DNA of 64,000 nt from Clostridia bacterium (GTDB lineage Bacteria > Bacillota_A > Clostridia > UMGS1883), in the NCBI GenBank assembly GCA_017467965.1, contig JAFUJZ010000013.1:4977-68976 (forward strand). The letters run 5' to 3'. Numbering within the stretch: position 1 is the stretch's first letter; the number at the start of each line of letters is the position of its first letter. A model generated the notes under the pieces. The model searched no databases and was not told the DNA's origin. It saw only the letters and a list, made by a program, of their open reading frames with translations. Positions 61,111 to 64,000 of this stretch are shown here, piece after piece. Position numbers and translations under genes: made by a program.

Positions 61111-63045
61111 ATGAATCTTGAACACAATTCCAGAAAATCTTTTTACCGCTTCCCTAAAGGGGCAGTTAAAACTGATTCTACGGTCAGATTGCGTATCAGT
61201 GTAGCGTCTATGTTCATCCCTGAACGTGTTTCTCTTTACGTTAACACGGTTGAATATCAGATGCACTATATATTTTCTCTTGCAGGCTCAAGAGTGTACG
61301 AGTGCACAATCAAGACACCTTCTGAGGGTGGTCTTTTGTGGTACTCTTTCAAGGTAGACGCAGACGGCGAAACCAAATGGTATTCAAATAACGACCGTTT
61401 CTTGGGTGGTATAGGTCAGACCTACCGTGATAAGCCCGCCATTGCATATCAGATAACAGTATACGACAAGGACTATCATACTCCCGACTGGATTAAGAAC
61501 GCTGTTGTATACCAGATTTTCCCCGACCGTTTTTACCGTGGTGATGATACTCCCATTCACGGTATCGCCCGTACATGGGGTGATGAGCCGTTTTATACGG
61601 CAGAGCAGTTTGGCGGAGATTATCTCTCCAATGACTTTTTCGGCGGTACGCTTTCGGGTGTGGAACAAAAGCTTCCCTATCTTCAGGAAATGGGCGTAAC
61701 AGCTATTTATCTTAATCCTATTTTCAAAGCGTTTTCAAACCACCGCTACGACACAGGCGACTATGAAAATGTTGATGAAACATTAGGTACAAACGAAGAC
61801 TTCAAGCGTCTTGCAAAAAAAGCAAAGGAAATGGGCATCCGCATCATATTGGATGGTGTTTTCAGTCACACAGGCTCCGACAGCCGTTATTTCAACAAAT
61901 ACGGTCACTATGACAGTGTTGGTGCATATCAGAGCGAGGATTCTCCCTTCTATAGCTGGTATCATTTCCACGGTGACCATGACCATTATGATTCCTGGTG
62001 GGGATTTGACACTCTTCCCAATACAGAAGAGCTTGACCCCGAATACGAAAAATACATTCTTAACAATCCCCACAGCATAGTTAAGCGTTGGATTGAAAAC
62101 GGCGCATCAGGTTGGAGACTTGATGTTGCGGATGAACTCCCCGACAAATTTATCCTCGACCTTCGAAAAGCCGTTAAGGAAAAAGACCCCGACGCACTTG
62201 TTATAGGTGAAGTGTGGGAAGACACATCAAACAAAATCAGCTACGGCGAAAAACGTAAGTTCCTCTTGGGCAAATCTCTCGACGGTGTAATGAACTATGT
62301 TTTCCGTGGTGCCGTGCTTGATTATCTCACAGGGAAAGATGCACATCTTTTCTCTCAGCGTATTCTTTCCATGGTTGAAAACTATCCGGCGGAATCACTT
62401 TACGCGTCATTAAATCTTATTTCCACCCATGATGTACCCCGTGCATTGACAATACTTTCCGATGCCCCTTCTGTTACAGGTCTTGACCGCAACGCACAAA
62501 AAGCCGTTGTTGTATCGGACGAAAAACGCAAATTAGGCATCGAAAGATTAAAGCTTGCAATACTCATGCAGTTTACACTTCCGGGTGCACCCTGTGTGTA
62601 TTACGGTGACGAAATCGGCATGTACGGCTACGCCGACCCATTTAACCGTCGCTGTTTTAACTGGGATAACATCGATTGTGAGCTTCGCGACCTCACAAAA
62701 AAATATGCGGAGCTTCACCACAAGTATCAGGTTTTAAGAACAGGCGAATTAAACATGGTTTACACTGTTAATTCCACCGTATGTTATCTTCGTTATAACA
62801 ATGTTTTCGGAGCCGACAGAACCAAGTTCAAGGTGCTCACTTGTATTAATGCTTCTCAGACAGCTACTGAAAAGCTCCACCTTGAAATGGGCAGATTTAA
62901 CTTTGATACAGCTATTGATTTTGAAACAGGAGAGGAAATCCCCTACGAAAATCACGCACTTGATATTGTTGTGCCTCCCCTTTCTGCAAAGATTTATATT
63001 TTGGAAAAGTGCACAGCCGAATGCTATGACACTGAATATATTTAA
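61111..63045 (+). CDS. Cyclomaltodextrinase / neopullulanase-type alpha-glycosidase (GH13_20)
   Basis: 644 aa from the ATG at 61111 (SD CGGAGG); upstream in-frame codons would overlap the promoter -10. N-terminal domain (about 1-115) of the CBM34 type that mediates dimerisation. Catalytic barrel with IFPDRFYRGD, ILDGVFSHTGSDSRYF, nucleophile Asp in GWRLDVADELPD, acid/base Glu in LVIGEVWEDTS, and Asp in LISTHDVPR. No signal peptide, so it acts on maltodextrins or cyclodextrins inside the cell. C-terminal beta domain about 575-644. Under an apparent repressor-controlled promoter. Confidence 0.93.
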   Translation: MNLEHNSRKSFYRFPKGAVKTDSTVRLRISVASMFIPERVSLYVNTVEYQMHYIFSLAGSRVYECTIKTPSEGGLLWYSFKVDADGETKWYSNNDRFLGGIGQTYRDKPAIAYQITVYDKDYHTPDWIKNAVVYQIFPDRFYRGDDTPIHGIARTWGDEPFYTAEQFGGDYLSNDFFGGTLSGVEQKLPYLQEMGVTAIYLNPIFKAFSNHRYDTGDYENVDETLGTNEDFKRLAKKAKEMGIRIILDGVFSHTGSDSRYFNKYGHYDSVGAYQSEDSPFYSWYHFHGDHDHYDSWWGFDTLPNTEELDPEYEKYILNNPHSIVKRWIENGASGWRLDVADELPDKFILDLRKAVKEKDPDALVIGEVWEDTSNKISYGEKRKFLLGKSLDGVMNYVFRGAVLDYLTGKDAHLFSQRILSMVENYPAESLYASLNLISTHDVPRALTILSDAPSVTGLDRNAQKAVVVSDEKRKLGIERLKLAILMQFTLPGAPCVYYGDEIGMYGYADPFNRRCFNWDNIDCELRDLTKKYAELHHKYQVLRTGELNMVYTVNSTVCYLRYNNVFGADRTKFKVLTCINASQTATEKLHLEMGRFNFDTAIDFETGEEIPYENHALDIVVPPLSAKIYILEKCTAECYDTEYI

Positions 63046-63046
63046 T

Positions 63047-63142
63047 AACTAAGTTTGCTCTATCAAGCAAATTTAGTTGGTTCGTAGTGAAGTTGTTAGC
63101 GATGCTAACAACTTCACTTTATGCGTCAGCATAAAACTTCAC
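63047..63142. repeat. Cluster of short palindromic repeats
   Basis: Three tandem hairpins: 63047-63078 (13-bp arms, one mismatch), 63087-63117 (perfect 14-bp arms beginning GTGAAGTTGTTAGC, loop GAT), and 63118-63135 (TTTATGC-GTCA-GCATAAA) followed by a repeated ACTTCAC. The lead-in GTAGTGAAG is shared with the repeat at 10931. No coding potential. Confidence 0.75.
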
Positions 63143-63146
63143 ATTA

Positions 63147-63175
63147 AAACCAATGGGGGCATTCCTATTGGTTTT
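63147..63175. terminator. Terminator after the GH13 gene
   Basis: Arms AAAACCAATGG / CTATTGGTTTT with a short loop. The stem sequence ACCAATGGGG is shared with the terminator after sipL (55050) and is related to the one at 40895. Confidence 0.6.
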
Positions 63176-63206
63176 AGATTATCCATGTTCTAAAGAGGTG
63201 TTAACT

Positions 63207-64000
63207 ATGAACCTTAATATCTTTACATCCCCTATATACTCCGTCTCCGAAGATGGTAGCGGCGTTGCAAAATGTGACGGCTACACCGTTTTTGTCAAAG
63301 GTGCAGTTATAGGTGACGAGTGCAAGATTGAAATAACAAAGCGTAACAAAACATATGGCTTTGGCAAGCTTTTGGAGGTTGTCAAGCCCTCTGTGAGCCG
63401 TATTGAGCCAATTTGTCCACAGTTTGAAGAGTGCGGCGGTTGCACTCTCTTGCACACCGATTATGACACCCAGCTTAAAATCAAGCGTGAAACGGTTTTA
63501 AACGCTCTCACCCGTATTGGAGGCTTTGATAGTTTACTCGTGCATGAGACAACCCCCTCTGTGCCTAATCTCAACTATCGTAACAAAAGTCAGTATCCCG
63601 TAGGCGGCACAAAAGGTGATGTAAAAATCGGTTTTTATGCACCAAGAAGTCACAATGTTATTGACGCAAAAACCTGTGCTATTGAAAACCCCGATGCAAG
63701 GATTATTCTTGACGCTTTCCGTTTTTGGATGAAAAAATATAATATTGCCCCCTACTTTGAGGAAAAACATACAGGCACAATCCGCCATGTTTATTCCAGA
63801 GCAGGCGAAAGTATAATGATTGTTGTAGTATCTCGCACCCGTGAGATTGAACATCTTGATGCTTTAAAAGACATGCTTTTGTCATTAAAACTTTCAAAAC
63901 CCATAGGCGGCATTGTTGTCAATATAAATTCACAGCGTACAAATACAATCCTCGGCAAATACGACTACACAATCTACGGCGAAAAACATATCCTCGCCAA
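63207..64000 (+). CDS. rlmD: RlmD/RumA-type 23S rRNA (uracil-5-)-methyltransferase, 3' end off the window
   Basis: 264 codons are visible from the ATG at 63207 (SD AGAGGTG) to the edge. N-terminal TRAM domain (about 8-60, VSEDGSGVAKCDGYTVFVKGAVIGDECKIEI) and the Fe-S cluster motif CPQFEECGGCTLLH (about 72-85). LNYRNKSQYPV follows, as in RlmD/RlmCD. The SAM-binding and catalytic Cys parts lie beyond 64000. It methylates U1939 and/or U747 of 23S rRNA; which one cannot be told here. Confidence 0.88.
   Translation, partial: MNLNIFTSPIYSVSEDGSGVAKCDGYTVFVKGAVIGDECKIEITKRNKTYGFGKLLEVVKPSVSRIEPICPQFEECGGCTLLHTDYDTQLKIKRETVLNALTRIGGFDSLLVHETTPSVPNLNYRNKSQYPVGGTKGDVKIGFYAPRSHNVIDAKTCAIENPDARIILDAFRFWMKKYNIAPYFEEKHTGTIRHVYSRAGESIMIVVVSRTREIEHLDALKDMLLSLKLSKPIGGIVVNINSQRTNTILGKYDYTIYGEKHILA

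Noticed and set aside
63047..63142. CRISPR array
   Set aside because: The hairpins differ in sequence and are not separated by regular unique spacers; no cas gene is nearby.

Overview
The window looks like a chromosomal segment of a spore-forming Clostridia bacterium (Firmicutes, low to moderate GC), probably an uncultured gut or rumen lineage. The evidence is the Firmicutes-type rimP-nusA-ylxR-ylxQ-infB-rbfA order, a SipL-type DUF3794/LysM spore protein, DUF1836, DUF6809, DUF6171 and CD1247-type proteins, sigma-A promoters with 17-bp spacers, strong SD sequences, a THF riboswitch, and secreted BspA-like leucine-rich proteins. I cannot name the genus. No rRNA, tRNA or CRISPR array was seen, and no gene-free stretch exceeds about 300 bases.

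Layout. 1-8300 (minus strand): the end of a LysM protein, then ribF-truB-nrnA behind the rimP-nusA-ylxR-ylxQ-infB-rbfA transcription/translation operon. 8328-12266 (plus): polA, coaE and a lytic transglycosylase. 12304-13624: an apparently intact IS3-family element whose upstream end carries a terminator hairpin. 13663-17108 (minus): a heterodimeric ABC exporter, divergent from a THF-riboswitch-controlled folate transporter (folT). 17955-19461: DUF1836 regulator and DegV. 19490-28013 (minus): a long housekeeping run (TagA-like glycosyltransferase, thyX, thymidylate kinase, DUF2156, DJ-1, 5-FTHF cyclo-ligase, the tRNA-wobble pair TrmR/U32, AI-2E-like permease, D-Ala-D-Ala carboxypeptidase). 28151-30742 (plus): a TetM-like translational GTPase fused to a YacP/Rae1-like NYN ribonuclease domain. 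30766-33229: TetR regulator and glgB. 33226-34002: a small XRE/DUF6809 cassette flanked by 34-bp direct repeats. 34154-35733: FNT and EamA transporters.

35810-48767 is the most distinctive region. An ECF sigma factor, a membrane anti-sigma factor with a large ectodomain, and five secreted BspA-like LRR proteins (464-1121 aa) lie in one direction. Two copies of the same bipartite ECF-type promoter (48805-48835 and 40856-40886, same spacing) head the sigma operon and the second LRR operon, with an intrinsic terminator between them. This reads as a self-contained, autoregulated cell-surface regulon.

48917-64000: GH51 arabinofuranosidase plus a DUF6171 protein, a bioY/radical SAM/mltG operon, sipL, a small XRE pair, efp, tyrS coupled to a degenerate GGDEF protein, rodA, an AGCS symporter, a GH13 cyclomaltodextrinase and the start of an RlmD-type rRNA methyltransferase. 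Interspersed palindromic repeats occur at 10931, 23154, 27224 and 63047.
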